Below, piece after piece: positions 1-12,900 of a DNA stretch of 64,000 nucleotides. The notes beneath the pieces are model-generated. The model had not been told where the DNA came from. It saw only the letters and a list, made by a program, of their open reading frames with translations, and did no database searches. Every line of letters begins with the position of its first letter. Positions within the stretch are counted from its first letter, which is position 1. The translations under genes and the position numbers were made by a program. Location of the stretch: positions 2,604,001 through 2,668,000 of the forward strand of contig LSAX01000003.1 in the NCBI GenBank assembly GCA_001557505.1, given 5' to 3'. The DNA is from Reticulascus tulasneorum (Eukaryota; Ascomycota; Sordariomycetes; Glomerellales; Reticulascaceae).

Positions 1-985
1 GGAAACGCCGTGGCCGGGACCGACTTGCACACTGGGTTTCGTGTTGTTGGCAGTCGTCGTTCCCATCCGCTCCTTAATCTGACGTGCCATGGTCAAGAAA
101 GCTTGTTCAACATTGCTGGCGTTTTTGGCCGAAGTCTCAAGGAAGGGAATGCCTAGACTGTCGGCGAATTCCTGATGGCTGGAGTTAGCACAATTATTTC
201 TTATGCTGCGTTGGCTGCAGCCTGGTGGATGTGCACAACGCCGGGCAAGAAGCCCACGGAATCTAGGCAGGCGACGCTTAACTTACCTTGGCAACGGTGT
301 ACTCGACAACCTTCTTGTCCGACATATCGCTCTTGTTTCCTACAAGCAACTTGTTGACTCCCTCGGTTGCGTATCTGTCGATCTCTTGCAGCCATTGCTT
401 GACGTTGTTGAATGAATCCATATCGGTCACATCGTAGACAACGCAGATGCCGTGGGCACCTCGGTAGTAGGATGAAGTGATGGTTCTGAAACGTTCTTGA
501 CCGGCGGTATCCCACTATGACAGACACCAGGTGTCAGAGCTTCTCAAATGACTTATCGCATGGAAGGTAAACTCACGATTTGCAACTTGACGGTCTTTCC
601 ATCGAGCTCTATCGTTCGAATTTTCTATGTTCCATCATTAGCCGACGCCAGGCAGAACGGAAGGGGTTTGATAGACGTACGAAGTCGACTCCGATGGTGG
701 AAATGTAGGACTCAGTGTAGGTATCGTCGGCGAATCGCAAAAGGAGGCAAGACTTTCCGACACCGGAGTCGCCGATGAGGAGGAGCTTGAAGAGGTAGTC
801 GTACCTGCCATAGGGTTAGTCGGAAAGGATCCAGAGAGTGCGTTGATGGGCTCCTATCTGAGGAGAGTCGATGGCGGGAAAGAATGGACAGGGCGGAGAC
901 TCTGGATCAAGAGGGTCAGCAGGTTGCATTTTACAGAGAGTGCATCGCAAAGGGGGTGGGCGATGACATACTACTCGGGATTCAT
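1..985 (-). CDS. ypt1: Rab GTPase Ypt1/Rab1, 3' end off the window
   Basis: Small Rab GTPase acting in ER-to-Golgi transport and autophagy. Five exons can be placed: 975-985 (only 11 nt, encoding M-N-P and two bases of E), 681-804, 577-624, 287-514 and 1-171; all phases agree. The protein shows the P-loop GDSGVGKS, switch II WDTAGQE, the guanine-specificity motif NKSD and the ETSAK motif, plus the Rab1-type start MNPEYDYLF. About 194 residues are visible; the family is about 203 long, so only the tail with the prenylated Cys-Cys end lies beyond base 1. The first intron (805-974) is the longest and separates the four-codon first exon from the P-loop exon, as in other ascomycete ypt1 genes. Identification is firm; the exact stop is outside the window. 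Confidence 0.95.
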
Positions 986-1654
986 CTTGATGGACGAAGT
1001 TGACAAGAACAGTAACTAGACGAGCAGTGGTTGTGGTTGAAATATGGGAGAAATCGAAGAGGAGATGTTCGTGGCAGGTTGTTGCGAGGCGATGAACTAA
1101 ATAGGTGTCTGTCGTTTGATGGAGTCAAGTGAATAAGGTAGGCTGCTACGTCAAGGCCGTCCCAGGAAAGAACAAACGGGATCCCACACCCAGCAAGTCA
1201 GATGTCGCCAACGAATGATTGGCAGAGGCTAGCCTCTTTAGGGGCCACACGTGGACCCCCACGTGATATGTCTTGTAAAGGAGGCTGACGACTTGTTTGC
1301 CTCGCAATTTGAGGCGGAGCGAGTGAAGGTCATTTTAGGATTTGAGCTTTACTGCTTCTTAAACAAATGCTCTGATACATTTATTTTCATCGGTTGCAAG
1401 TTCGTTAACAACAAATTACAAGAAAAGCCGTGAAAACTGGAGGTCGACGGAGTTCCGGCCGGTGGGTTATTCGGGCGACGGTTTTGAATAGGCTTGAAGC
1501 AGAAATAATTACTCATGTATTGTAGCATGTTCAAGAAACCTGGACCATGTTTGATTTTCCAGGAGGTAAAGCTTCTAAGGCCATATCGATATGAAGTGAC
1601 GGGAAATACCACATACGATGACCCTTGCTCTCATTCCCTAGGTCGAGAAAGGCT
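986..1654. other. Intergenic region between ypt1 and RAD57
   Basis: Holds the ypt1 promoter/5' UTR side and the RAD57 3' side. The short open frames here show no family resemblance, and I see no RNA gene or repeat. Confidence 0.6.
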
Positions 1655-3025
1655 TCATGCATCCTCCGCTTTCTCCTTTGTCACAGCCTTCAAACCCGCC
1701 ATTGTGACCTCGAACTCGACCGCCCCATCCAAGCCCTGGCCTGTCCCTTGTGTATGATGTGCGAATACTACCTTCATCCACCGTCGCCAATTTTTGAGGA
1801 TAGGTACCCCCCTATCGTCGCTCTCGTCGTCAATGTGGCTATGCACACCATACACGGGTTTCTTGAAAAGGGCAATGCGGCATGCAATCTGAGTCGACCA
1901 TACTAGGCCCAGGCTGGGCGTCTTCAGGCCATATTCGGCGAAGGGGTCGTCTCCCCAGCCAGTAAACCACCGTTGCTGGTGATCCAACAATAGAGCTGGG
2001 GGTGCGGGCGGCCCCATATCCCCTAGTCCTGGAGGCTCCGGCATGCTGGAGCGAATCGGATCCGGGATTGATGAGGACGGATCTATCGGAATCAACCCAG
2101 ATCCTCTGCTTCTCGTGGCTAGGGGGCTTTCCTGTGAGATGCCGGCGAAACTGCTGCGCGGTGGCATCCTTGACGCTGTATTTGGACTAGAAAACCGGTC
2201 GGCTACTTGATTTGCAACCACAACAGCCAGATTGTGCTTTCGTGCCAGCTCTCTGAGCAACGCGCCTAGCCGTACGAGCTCATTACTGCGTGCTCCCATG
2301 TTGGAGCCATAGTTCCGGGCCGAACCGCGGTCAAACTCGGCTCGGTAGTTGGCAGCCACGGAGTCGAGAACGATAAGACCGATATTGCGGCGTTCGACTT
2401 CCACGGGCACCTGAAACTGGAGGATGTGATCCTGAGATTCTAGGTCCGGTGTCACCGTGCTAATGATGTTGTCCAGTGAGGGTCGGTCTTGCGGTGAGAG
2501 ATCGGAGAAGCGAGGATGCGCCGACAGCATCTGGGCCAGCCTCTTTGTAGATAGCGGGGCCTCCGTTGAGATGTAGAGCGCAGGTCGGCCCAGTCCATGG
2601 GGTGGAGGAAGTTGACAAGCTAGCAGCAGGGTGAGAAGGAATTGGGTCTTCCCAGCCCCACTCTCTCCGGTGATCTCGGTGACGGAGCCGGTGGGGATGC
2701 CGCCAGCAAGTGCCCGATCCAGCTCAGCGTCCAGAGTACTGATGGTAGATGCTTGGGCGCCAGCGAGATCTGCCAAAGAGCTCTTCAAAACAACACCGGG
2801 TTCGGCTCGCGGATCCGAGACACCCAGGTCTCGGTGCAAGACATCGACAACGGCGGCACACAGGCGTCTCACGTCGAGCAGTGGAAGCTGAGTGCGCTTC
2901 CCTATGTCGGCCACATCCAACGTCAATAGGTCGGTTGTGGTCAGCTGATGCTTCTCCAACGCCTGGATAAGGCTAGCATATTGGCCAACAGGGAAGTGCG
3001 GGAGAACGCGTAAGAGATCGGTCAT
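1655..3025 (-). CDS. rad57: RAD57-like DNA repair protein (RecA/RAD51 paralogue)
   Basis: Predicted 456-residue RAD51 paralogue of the RAD57/XRCC3 type, a mediator that helps load RAD51 on single-stranded DNA in homologous recombination. An N-terminal helical region (about residues 1-70) precedes a RecA-type ATPase core. Walker A GESGAGKT lies at about 120-127 and Walker B IGLIVLD at about 216-222, followed by a conserved VANQV segment. A Pro/Ser-rich insertion (about 285-350) sits before the final beta-rich part containing the GLVWSTQIACRIAL stretch; such insertions are usual in RAD57 of filamentous fungi. Intronless. Start chosen at the first ATG, which gives the expected N-terminus. Assignment to RAD57 rather than XRCC3 is by overall likeness; a RAD51 paralogue is near certain. 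Confidence 0.9.
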   Translation of the reverse strand: MTDLLRVLPHFPVGQYASLIQALEKHQLTTTDLLTLDVADIGKRTQLPLLDVRRLCAAVVDVLHRDLGVSDPRAEPGVVLKSSLADLAGAQASTISTLDAELDRALAGGIPTGSVTEITGESGAGKTQFLLTLLLACQLPPPHGLGRPALYISTEAPLSTKRLAQMLSAHPRFSDLSPQDRPSLDNIISTVTPDLESQDHILQFQVPVEVERRNIGLIVLDSVAANYRAEFDRGSARNYGSNMGARSNELVRLGALLRELARKHNLAVVVANQVADRFSSPNTASRMPPRSSFAGISQESPLATRSRGSGLIPIDPSSSIPDPIRSSMPEPPGLGDMGPPAPPALLLDHQQRWFTGWGDDPFAEYGLKTPSLGLVWSTQIACRIALFKKPVYGVHSHIDDESDDRGVPILKNWRRWMKVVFAHHTQGTGQGLDGAVEFEVTMAGLKAVTKEKAEDA

Positions 3026-4984
3026 GGCACGCGGGATGCATCTGGACGTATCAGATAGGCGATTGGCATGTTACCCCCAGCCGTTAGAGAGCTGCAGGGT
3101 GCGGAACAAGTTAGGTAGCACGATCCAAAAAAGTACTGGGTGTGCGTATGTAGACAGGAAGGATGGATGGCTAGGCGGTGTGGTGGTAGCGAGAAACCCG
3201 ACAGGCTGGATTCGCCGCTTAAGTGAAGATGTTCCAGGATTGATGGTGGCTGGCTGTGCAGAAATCTGGACAAGCTGATGCTGCAAGAGCAGCGAGCGTG
3301 TGCCCAATCGAAGTCTTTCCAGAAGTGCAAGGTATAACTGCCGGGCTGGCCGTGCTGCCAGCAAATGTAGGTTTCGCCGAGGTGGCTTATTCGTAGCAAA
3401 TGACAAGCTTTGTGGAGTCTTTCGGCCAGTTCGCCACAGAAGATAACGGAAAGGAGGATCGAGGTCGACGATGCGGAGCAGGATTGCGATAGATGGGATA
3501 TACTGCGGACTACTTACCATTCACTCCCTCCTCGGTTGAAGTTCAATATTGGGATAGACGGAGAGTTATTGCTGACGTATAAACGCTTTGACAAGCCCGC
3601 TGAGGACCAACTAAATTGTTTCACCAAAATAGTAATCGTTAGTGGATGGATGGACGCTATAAATCCCCACAGGAGCTCCTTGACACAGCCTAGCCTAGAG
3701 CATAATTATTTGGTTACGTTGTTCGGCGGCCGCTCCACTATCGCTCCGAATTCTATGACCAAAGAAATGCGACGTCGACCTCAAAAGATTCAGGACAATA
3801 GGGATGATTCAGCATATGGTCCAACGGGGTTGCATCGAGTCTACCACTTATCAGCGTTGTTTTTTCCTATGAAGTTCCTAATCAGAATGTCTTCTCATCT
3901 TTGGCCATGTAGTAGCTGGATAAGGCAATTACCGCACAAGCAGACCTGACGGAACGGAAGCCGCCATGATGGAGCTCGACAGCGGCTAGAGAGTCCAACT
4001 TTGGTTAACAACGCTCCAGTCCCGATGATCAGATCAACTCATTTCCCACCTCGCCAGGATACTCGTGTTGAACCCGATCTCCATCCATATCGAGCCCAAC
4101 GGCACCTCATCCCGGTCGTCTGCTCTCGCCTTCCACAGGTGCCGGTGAATTGTCCAAGGCCAAAAAGAGAAAAGAGAAACTCTCCGAGCTCGCCACGCCA
4201 GCCAGCATGACGAAGGAAGTTGCATGCGTTCGACCGACCAGTCGATTTATGGTTTGTTGCACACATCTAGCGCGACATCACATTTTGATAAGAAGTCTTC
4301 AAACCAGCCCATTCTGTTCAATTGCCGAGTCACGTAATCTCTGTTCAGCATTCTCCAAGTGGAGAAGATGGAAACATCATCCACGCGATACTTCACACAA
4401 AGGTCTCACGATTTTTTATCGCGAAGCTGCCCATTTCGAGGAACCTGTCCACGCGTTATCCTCCATACATAGTGTCAAGGTGTTCACGATAGCTCGTCCC
4501 AAGCACACCCCTCCTCGGCAAGCCCACCAACCTGCAGCAAGCCTCTTTGTCTTGGCCATCCCCTTATTTACGGGTCAAATTTTCAGCTCCTGCAAGCCAC
4601 AATGCTGCACTCGACGCAGCCATTGGCCCAAATGGCCATCACGCCTGTCTTTGCCAATCTCCTCCATGCTGAAATCTGCCACTAATCTTAGAATGGGTAT
4701 AGCTTAAGGCTGTGAAGAGCACTCTCTGCACACCTGCAACCAGCAGCAGGCGAACAGGACAAGGTGCCGGGATGGCTGACACCAAAGCCGCCCAGAGAAA
4801 TTGATCGGTCGACGGCCGGATGCTCATGTCAAGCTGGCGGGGGGTTCTTGAGCGTGTCGTCTCATTAAATACGTTGTTGATCCCAGACCCTTCTTATCGG
4901 GCCTTGCTAGGACTTTTTTTTCCTCCTCCGGCTCTGTACAGTTGACTCGCAGGTTTGCTTGCCATTTCCTACCAACCATCGATC
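3026..4984. other. Intergenic, no gene recognised
   Basis: About 2 kb between the RAD57 start and the next plus-strand gene. Open frames of up to 185 codons exist at 3410-3949 and 4150-4707, but their composition is not protein-like and they have no start context or domain. The last 150 bases before 4985 are probably the promoter and 5' UTR of the membrane-protein gene. Confidence 0.5.
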
Positions 4985-6328
4985 ATGGGCAATAGTCGCT
5001 TGTATCTTGCGGGCCTCGCTGCTCTCAGCATGGCCGTCAATGGCAGAGTCTTCTTGCCCAGGGCGACAATGAAGCTCGCCCTGCCGTCCAACGGCATCAG
5101 TCCCAGACCAACAGCTCCTCCCGCAGTGAATGATCTGCGCAGGAGACAATCGGAGACCAGTTCAGAGGTCACAACGGTTCTAGTCGCTCCAGACAACACC
5201 TGTGGTTATGTCTCCGGCCTCCCTGGAGCTGCTTACACCTGCGGTCGTGACGCAACCTGCCTTTTCTTCACGGCCTCCAGAGAAGTTCCAGGCAGAGTTG
5301 TTTGCTGTGACTCCGAGGATTGCAACCTCCGAACTACGTGCTATGACATGGCCGCCGTCTCTACCTCATCCCTCTGCGATGATGGCTGTCTGGTCAATGC
5401 TTTTGACTTGAAATGGTACCGCACCCGCTTTCTTCCATACCCGCCCAGTTCTTAGATACTAACGGCCGATTCAAGCACGGAAACGACAGCAAGGTTCTGC
5501 AACACTATATCTTTCCCCAATGGGATTATAGATTACTGGTGTAATACCGTGTCAATTTCTACCGCACAGGAAGCCGAGACGACCTACAACGGCGAGTCTG
5601 ACACCCGGTCTTTCATCGCTGTCGCTTTGACCGATGAGATCACGGATACAACCAGCGGTTTGGTGCGGCCCACTTTGATCACAACAACAACAACAAGGGA
5701 CTCATCTTCCACCGGCACAAGCACATCTGCGACGACAACCACGACCGGCGGTGGTGGTGGCGGTGGCGGCGGCGGCTCTTCCACACCGGTTGGCCCAATT
5801 GTCGGCGGTGTCATTGGCGGCGTGGCGATCATCGCAATCGTCGGTTTCGGCATCTTTTTCCTCCTCCGTCATAACAAGAAGCAGAAGCAACAACAAAGCC
5901 CGCCTCAGAACCTGGTCCAAACCACCTACCCGCCCATGCAGCAGCAGTCTCCCAGCGGATTCGGGCCGACGCCGCATCAGTCCATGTACGGCAGCGACAA
6001 CCAGCAGCCATACGTGCAAAACTACCAAACCCCACCCCCCGGCCAGGAATACATGGGCACGCCTCCGCAGCCATACCAGCAGACGCCTTCCCCAGGCGCA
6101 TATTACCCGGCCGGCACGGTCCCCCCAAACCGCGGGGATACGGCGAGCCCCATGTCCAACCTGACAGACAACCGCGTCAGCTCACTACAGCCGTCGAGTC
6201 CAGGCCACACGAATCCGGAATACCAGCAGCCGCCGTACGGTCAGCAACAGCCCCCGCCACAACCTACCATCTACGAGGCAGGTGGTGCGGAACACCACCG
6301 GGGACAGATGCACGAGCTGGCTTCATAA
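4985..6328 (+). CDS. Single-pass membrane protein with Cys-rich ectodomain
   Basis: Two exons, 4985-5415 and 5476-6328, give 427 residues. The 60-nt intron has a perfect TACTAAC branch site; its length is divisible by three but it carries an in-frame TAG, so it must be removed. Order of parts: signal peptide (about 1-20), Cys-rich extracellular part (about 75-160), Thr/Ser-rich stalk ending in ten glycines (about 235-244), one transmembrane helix (about 249-274) followed by a basic stop-transfer segment, then a Gln/Pro/Tyr-rich cytoplasmic tail. This layout (ectodomain, Ser/Thr stalk, PVGPIVGGVIGG-type helix, disordered tail) is common in fungal wall-stress sensor-like proteins of the WSC/Mid2 type. 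I cannot place the Cys pattern in a named domain, so a sensor role is only inferred. Confidence 0.85.
5751..5776 (+). repeat. Glycine-codon run in membrane-protein gene
   Basis: Tandem GGT/GGC codons encode ten consecutive glycines just before the transmembrane helix; a length-variable site is likely. Confidence 0.85.
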
Positions 6329-7267
6329 CGGCACCACCGTCAAACCCGAGTTCGGAAATTAGAAATATACACATTTGGCGCAAAATGGTGCGCTTTAGGG
6401 CTGGGATATCTGCATTGCTTGGAGGTCTGCTATACGCGTGACAAACTGTATATTCAAAATCAGCATATAGCGTGTGTCACGGGTGATAAAACCCCGACAC
6501 ACGAAGAGGTGGAGTGGGAACATAACTACATTATAATGAACGAAGCTACGGTTCTTGTATACCCTTGCGAAACAGAGACTTGGAATTACCAATGCCCCTA
6601 GACTTTCTTTCCGAGCAGGTTCTTGCGTGCAAGTGATATGATGGACATCGGCCTCGAGCAGTGCCGGAATCCGGGACAAATTTAATTTGCGTCATGCTCG
6701 GCGCTGCTGCGTGGCGCGCGGGAAACTTAGATTGACTTGCACCGATTCCCGGTTTCCAAAGTTCCAATGAAGCCGGGATTGCGGGTACGGAAACACGGAT
6801 ATATACCAAAATTCGTCCCGGGATAGGCCGTGTGGCTGGAGCAGGCCTCTATGATGGCCGGTGCCAAGTGTGCGGGCGTCAGGGATGAAATTAGACGAGG
6901 CAGTTGGTGGAAGTTTATTTGAGACACTCCCCAAAGAGTGTGAGTTTGGATCACCGACTGCAGGAGGTGTATGTGGTGAACATGGGAGTTGTTTTGGGAT
7001 AGGAATATGATCTCGCATTTTGTGTTGCTGTGCAATACTCGAGACCGCCTAGTCGCGCAATGTGAGGCCCACACGCCATCTGCTTTGAAAGCTGAACTAT
7101 GCATCCAATTTGAATATATGGCTATGCTACTACTACGCCTATGCCTACCCAATAAATCAGGTTAACGTAAAGACTCGCTCGATACGTAGATTTGCTTCTT
7201 CAAGTACTGTCTCAGAGTCCGTCATTTCAACCTCTTCCGACGTGACAGACTTGGGCCCGCTTCTTCT
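6329..7267. other. Convergent 3' region, no gene seen
   Basis: The membrane-protein gene (+) and the carnitine acetyltransferase gene (-) end towards each other here. The stretch should contain both 3' UTRs. Open frames (for example 6727-7152, minus) look spurious. Confidence 0.6.
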
Positions 7268-9997
7268 TCAGTAGTCAATCAATCGCAGCTTCTTGCCAAC
7301 ATCCCTTCTGCGAGCCTGTACCGCGGCCCGCTCCGACGCCTTGGTCTCGCCCAGGTCGAAGTTCTCGCCTCGAGCCTTGAGGGCTTGAAGCAGCATGCCT
7401 GCATCGAAGAAGCCATCTGTTTTATCGAGTGGTTAGTATAGTTTCTCAGCCAAAGGCTCATGTGGCCAGAACCGGGGGGGAAGAGTGCAAAAATGAGATA
7501 GGGACTGAAGACTTACATCCACCAAGCTCGTCATCCTCGCTGAGTGTTACACTCTCCTCCGTGGGAGACTGACTTCCAGTCACCGCCTTGTTGAGTTGAG
7601 GCTTGAGGGGTTCCGTGCCAGTAATCATGCGGCCCCTCGACTTGAGCCTATTCACTGCTTTGGGTCTGTTGGTGAAGTCGATCTCGCGGGCTCGAGTCTG
7701 CTTGCTGCCGACTGTACCGCGGCGGCTTGTGATGCGCAAGATTCGGCGAATCTCGAGGAGGTAGCTTTCCAGAGTATCGACATAGCGCTTCGTCTGGCGA
7801 TGCTTACTGGACACGCATATAGCAATGCTGTCGTCCTTGATGATGTACCCAATGCCAAAGCCGTCGCCCGTGGTTGGACCGAAGCCGAAGTGCCGGAGAG
7901 ATGGGTTGCCGCAATTGGAAGTCGACAGTATGGTGTTGTTGAGCTTGTCCCACCCTGGGTCCGCGAAAATCAGAGGCAAGTTGCTGTCCTTGCCGCGTGA
8001 GTTGGTGCTATCGCCTCGCTCCCGCGTAGTCGACCGCACCTCTGTCGTTGTCATAGACAAGACCGAATCCTTCCCGGGGCTTCCTACGGCAGAGCCGGGG
8101 TCGCGCTCTGAGTAGCCGTCGACTGGGCTGGAGTAACCGTTGGAGCTCCGCCCAGTTGATAACTCATCGTCGACTGACTTTTGCCAAACACAGCATAGAG
8201 CATACAAATGACGGTCACAACCCTGGGCTTTGGCACAGTTTCTCGTATTGTTGACGTGCTTCTGGCAAGCCTTCTTCAGCGCCTCGACCTTCTGTTCGGC
8301 CGGATTGTCCGCCCAAAAGGTCTGAACAAAGTTGACAGATTCTTCGGTGACTGATCGAATAGCTTCCGTGCGTCCATGGAGATAGATTTTGGTCATAGCA
8401 GGTTCATACGTGCATTCCACTCGTCCATATAATCCATAATAGGCAGCCTGGAATGCCATTTGAACAAAGGCGTCTGGGGAAAATCCCATCGAGGTCATAA
8501 AGTTCTTCCCATATGATGAGAAATCCAGGCACTCAAACTCATTCTGCTCAATGAGATCTGCAAGCCTCGTCTCGGCGAATCGGACGGCAATCCTGAGCTC
8601 CGGGATCATGTCCCATTCGAGCTTATGTGGAGTGGGATTGACATCCCCAAAGCTGTCAGGGTCTCGTTTGGACGGGTCTGGACTCGTTGTGGCCCACAGA
8701 GTCGGTGCCTGGCCGTTGATTGTGCGAGCAAAGCGAAGAATGGTGTCCGTGTAAACATCGCTCGCAAACCTCAAGACAGTATGGCCATCCACGCCGGTAT
8801 GCTCAAAATTGATCCCAGCACTGCCGTTCTTGCACACAATGATCTGCAGCTTGTCATACCACCGGTTGGTGCATGTCCCAATCTGAACTCCTTTTTCAAC
8901 AACGCTGGTTCCGCAGAGCATATTTCCACACAACGCAGCAGCATCGGCGGGCTCCGTATAGTCTAGGCAGAGGATGAACAAAGCCGAATCAACGATGCCC
9001 AAACAGTCGGCGTTGTTAGAGCCCTCCTCCCGTGTCAGGACGTCTCTCAATCCCGACCAGGTCTTCCGATTTTCCGTGCTCAACACGCCGAGCGCCCCCT
9101 TTGCGGCGTCCTGAATCGGAGTTTGAGCGGCGTCGTCGATGATGGTCTGAAGGTTGATGGAAACATCTTTCTCGGTCATGATCAAATCCGAGTTATCGTC
9201 CAGGACGTCGAACCAATAGAACTGCCCATGACACAACACGATTATATGCTTTGACTCTGGATCCTGCTCAATCTGACATCCGTTATCGGTCGGGACCCGC
9301 GCGGTTCCGAACAGTCTCGAATACTGATACATGTCCAAGGGAGTGCCTTTGACGGTATCGGGCGGCAGTTCTTCCTTTCGCACTGCTCTCACGAATTCCA
9401 AGGCAGACACGACTAGTGATGCGGCTCGTGTGACCTGATTATTCCTGGCAGGGGTAGGATCATCTTCCAGGAGGAAGAAGGGATTCAGATTTAGGACGAC
9501 AGGATTATCAAAGTTAAGATACGAATCGTACCCTGACTAGTGTTAGCGATGGAGAGCTGAAGTCGCGGTAGGCGCTACTCACAGAACTGCTCGATGTAGC
9601 TGGTCTTGCCAACAGCATACTTCTTGAGCTTTTCCTGGAGCTCCGGACCATCACGCTGGAGAAACTCGTGCACGGCGTGCTTGGTCTCTCCATGCTCCCT
9701 TGCAGATTGCAGAGGTCGCAAGGCATCGAGATACCTTTGACAGGTAGCATCCAACTCGGGGACAGGTAATATCGGAAGCTTATCCTGGGCGGCGTAGGTT
9801 ATGCCACCTTGATTCGGCTTCTCCTGGTATACGGCCATTGGAGTCGTGGGTTTGCTCCTGGACGTCGGCTGTTCGACGTTCCTCCAACAGTCTGGCTGCT
9901 CGGGAACGGAGCGAGGGACAGACGAAGTGCTGTCGGGTTGCGCTAGAGTCTCGTCAAGAGACCTCGGCAAAGTAAAGATGCGAACTTGGGTGGGCAT
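7268..9997 (-). CDS. Carnitine O-acetyltransferase, cytosolic Yat2/FacC type
   Basis: Choline/carnitine acyltransferase that moves acetyl groups between CoA and carnitine. Three exons (9583-9997, 7517-9532, 7268-7416) join in phase to give 859 residues. The first splice restores the conserved WYDSYL segment and the last gives GYGFFDAG before the C-terminus. The catalytic histidine motif NFEHTGVDG is near residue 383, and the family N-terminal start LPILPVPELDATCQRYL is present. A Ser/Thr-rich insertion (about residues 605-660) splits the C-terminal half, as in the larger Yat2-like enzymes. I see no mitochondrial presequence and no C-terminal SKL, so a cytosolic location is inferred; this class supports growth on acetate and ethanol in fungi. 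The start at 9997 is the first ATG in frame; a later ATG is possible since the first 50 residues are low in conserved features. Confidence 0.92.
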
Positions 9998-12900
9998 ACT
10001 GTCAGCTAGAGGCTACCTATCAAGCGTAAAGAGGAGAGACGCTGGTGCTGATGCTCAAGCCGCGCAGAGCCGTGCGGTAGAAGTAGTGGCAGTCTTGCAA
10101 GCAGTAAGGTGGCATCACATTTGATGTGCTTTGACAAGCAATGACTACAGGGTGGAGTATGGCAGGACACAAAGGGGACGCGAAGCTTTGAGGGCTGGGT
10201 ATTATAGCACTTGGTATGTGAAATACAGGTAGAGGGCCAAGGAGCATGAGAGGGAGAGGCAGACGGCGCAGGTGAGATATAAGAGCGAGACACAAGTCAA
10301 GTGGGTCCCCGCACCAGACCGGGTGTTGGGTTTGTAAGTTGCGTCCTGAACTATCGAGGCGCCTTTGACATGTGGAACAAGAGCTGGGCTTTCCAGTAGT
10401 AGTGTAGGACAATGGGGGCGGCTTGATTGGACTGGATGGCACAAGGGCAAGGTCGAGAGCGTTTGAAAGTCCTCCGCAGGCCCGACGTGAGGTGGACAAT
10501 TTGGGTGCAGTAGTGTGGTAATCTGCCGAGACTTTCTGGATAAAGGTATCAGGAAAATGAAATGCACAGCAACACGTACCAGATCAGAAATAACAGGCCA
10601 CTACCTGGCGGTACCAGTTGGCCCGAAACGTGAGCTCGTCGGAGACTTTACCGAGGAAACGGCCTCGATCGCTGATGGCGGCTAGGCGGAAGTTTATGTT
10701 GTTCAAAAATTACTGTCTTTGGTCATGAGCGCAAGTGACACGAGAACAAGCCAAATGGAGGGCGGAGCTCACTTACCGGGTGTCGACGTCGTCACCAGCC
10801 CCAAGAACAGAGGGACACCGTTATCAGGCGCTTGGGGAGAGCTTGAACCCGTCTAATCTGATGCGATCGATGCTTCTGGACGAATTCAGACCCACAGGAA
10901 CCCCACGGAGCGTCGCTGGGCAGATGGCCGAGGGGATTCTGTGCCTTTCGGGCGACAGGATGTCGAGGATGTGGCAAATGGTTCGCTGTGGTTGGATGTC
11001 TGGCAACCGAACAGATGCGACCTGAAATGGCTCCACTCTAATCGGTACGTATTGTCGAGCCAAGCAGGCCTCGAGACGGGACTGCTGGACAAAGATGGGA
11101 ACACGGGAGATTGGGCAAAGGATCGGAAGCCGTTTTCCTGGAGAACCCTGTGCAGTTCGCAGGCAGGGAATTTCTTTGGGTATGGCTTCAAGGGAGGAGA
11201 GTTGCGAGTAATTTGAACCGAAAGATCAGGTGTTGACGTCCGTTGTAAATAGGAATTAACCTAGTTTGTTGGAGAAAGTTGGGGGGGGGGGACTGGGTCT
11301 TGGTCCAGTGGCTTTGTGGGGAACAAATGGGGAACAAATGGGGAACGAAATGCACGTCTTCCCGGCCGCTGACATGTGGTCAGGATGCTGGGGACCTCAT
11401 GAAGGAAGTGATTCCCTAGGTAGAATGAATGGGAACGTCAACGGCAACGGCAACGCTCTTCCTTCTTGGGACCCTTGGGGTGGAGTCGTGGTGGTCGAAT
11501 GGGTGTTTCAAGAGCAGGTGGCATTCGTTGCAGCAGGTCGTTTCGAGAGGATGGCGATGATCCAGCGCAGGATAGCGCCGACACCCCACAGTCCTGAGGT
11601 AGGCGAGGTGAGAGGTTATGTTTGTCAATCCCAGCCCTTTTCGTGGCACGCGCAACACTTGGCATGTATATAGCAGAGTTGTTCAGATGATGCTGCTAGC
11701 CCAGGCTGTGGCGGTGGTCATGGGGACACGAGGCAACTGCCTTGGGAACCAAGCCATGCTATATAAATAATCCATAGACTTGAATGATGGCCTGACTATT
11801 TGATACATGGGGGATCAGGCGAGTTGGCAAGGCAGCTATTCCTATTCCTTTCTCTCAAGACCTCGGAGCACTTTTTTCGAACCGGTGGCGTTCGGTGATG
11901 GTCGGGAACGTCGATAGGAATAGCAGCCGTGAAGCGACGCATGGGCCGGGTTTCCATCCAGCTATTTGGGTTGGCATTTCTCGGGCCAAAGGACGACAGG
12001 GCAAAACCGCCCGTTGTACCGGGTTGTACGGGATTTGGGGGTATTCTTACATCAAGTAGTAAGGTAGTAGTACTCAGCTCTTTCTGGCTGGTTCCCAGTT
12101 TGCCGGGCTGACATCATGCCTAGACCAGGCAGGCAGTCTACTCCAGGTTAGTCTTAGTACAGACCTCTAACTAAATAGAAGCCAAGTTACCCTAAAGATG
12201 CAGCCCCGGACAGGCCCTGGCTCTTCAGTGCCCCGTGTCCCCAGAATAGGTAATATGTAAAGGTAGGAATACGTAGTAAGTTATCTGGCTTGCAGCAGCG
12301 CATGTGATTGATGCCTTGGCGCGGGGTAAAATTCCCCGCCTGTTTGGAGCCGTCATTCCATTTGAAGATGTGCCAAGTGCTGTCAGTTGGGCGCGTCCCC
12401 GGGCAGTTGTCGAAGAGCTACGCCAATGCATTTATTTACATTGGGCTCCCTAGGCAGTTTAGAATCCAGCATTACCAGTGTAGCCAGGTCGTGATAGTTA
12501 CCATTGGTGTCAATTGTATCGCTGAACCAGTAACATGCAACCAGCACTGTTTGTGACAGCCCAGGTAAATCGAAATATCTTCCTTGAACTCCCCGTTTAC
12601 GTGAAGTACATTCGAAGGGATGCCGATAGCGAAAGAACAGCGAGACGTACGACAGACGACTCTACGGCCGAGTGTGGCACACCTGGCCGTTGCACCGGAA
12701 TCGCATGAGGCTGCTTCAGATCTCAGGATCGAAGCTCTTGGTACTGCTCAGGAGTTCGGACCGGGGCCGTCAATATATATACTTCAAAGCGAATGATGCA
12801 ACCTTCGGCAGGCACTACCGGGAGTCTGGTGGGAGTGAGGGAGGCCTATCAAGTTAGCACCTGCAGGCCAATCACAGTAAATGTCTGTAATCTCGAGGAG

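Noticed and set aside
3410..4707. Plus frames of 179 and 185 codons upstream of the membrane-protein gene
   Set aside because: Composition looks like translated non-coding DNA (many Cys, Trp, His and Arg), with no domain.
5584..6128. Minus-strand frames opposite the membrane-protein gene
   Set aside because: Shadows of the real plus-strand exon, with Val, Thr or Gly runs mirroring its repeats.
11266..11673. 135-codon plus frame over a poly-G run
   Set aside because: Gly/Met/Trp-rich text from G-rich DNA and tandem repeats, without domain.
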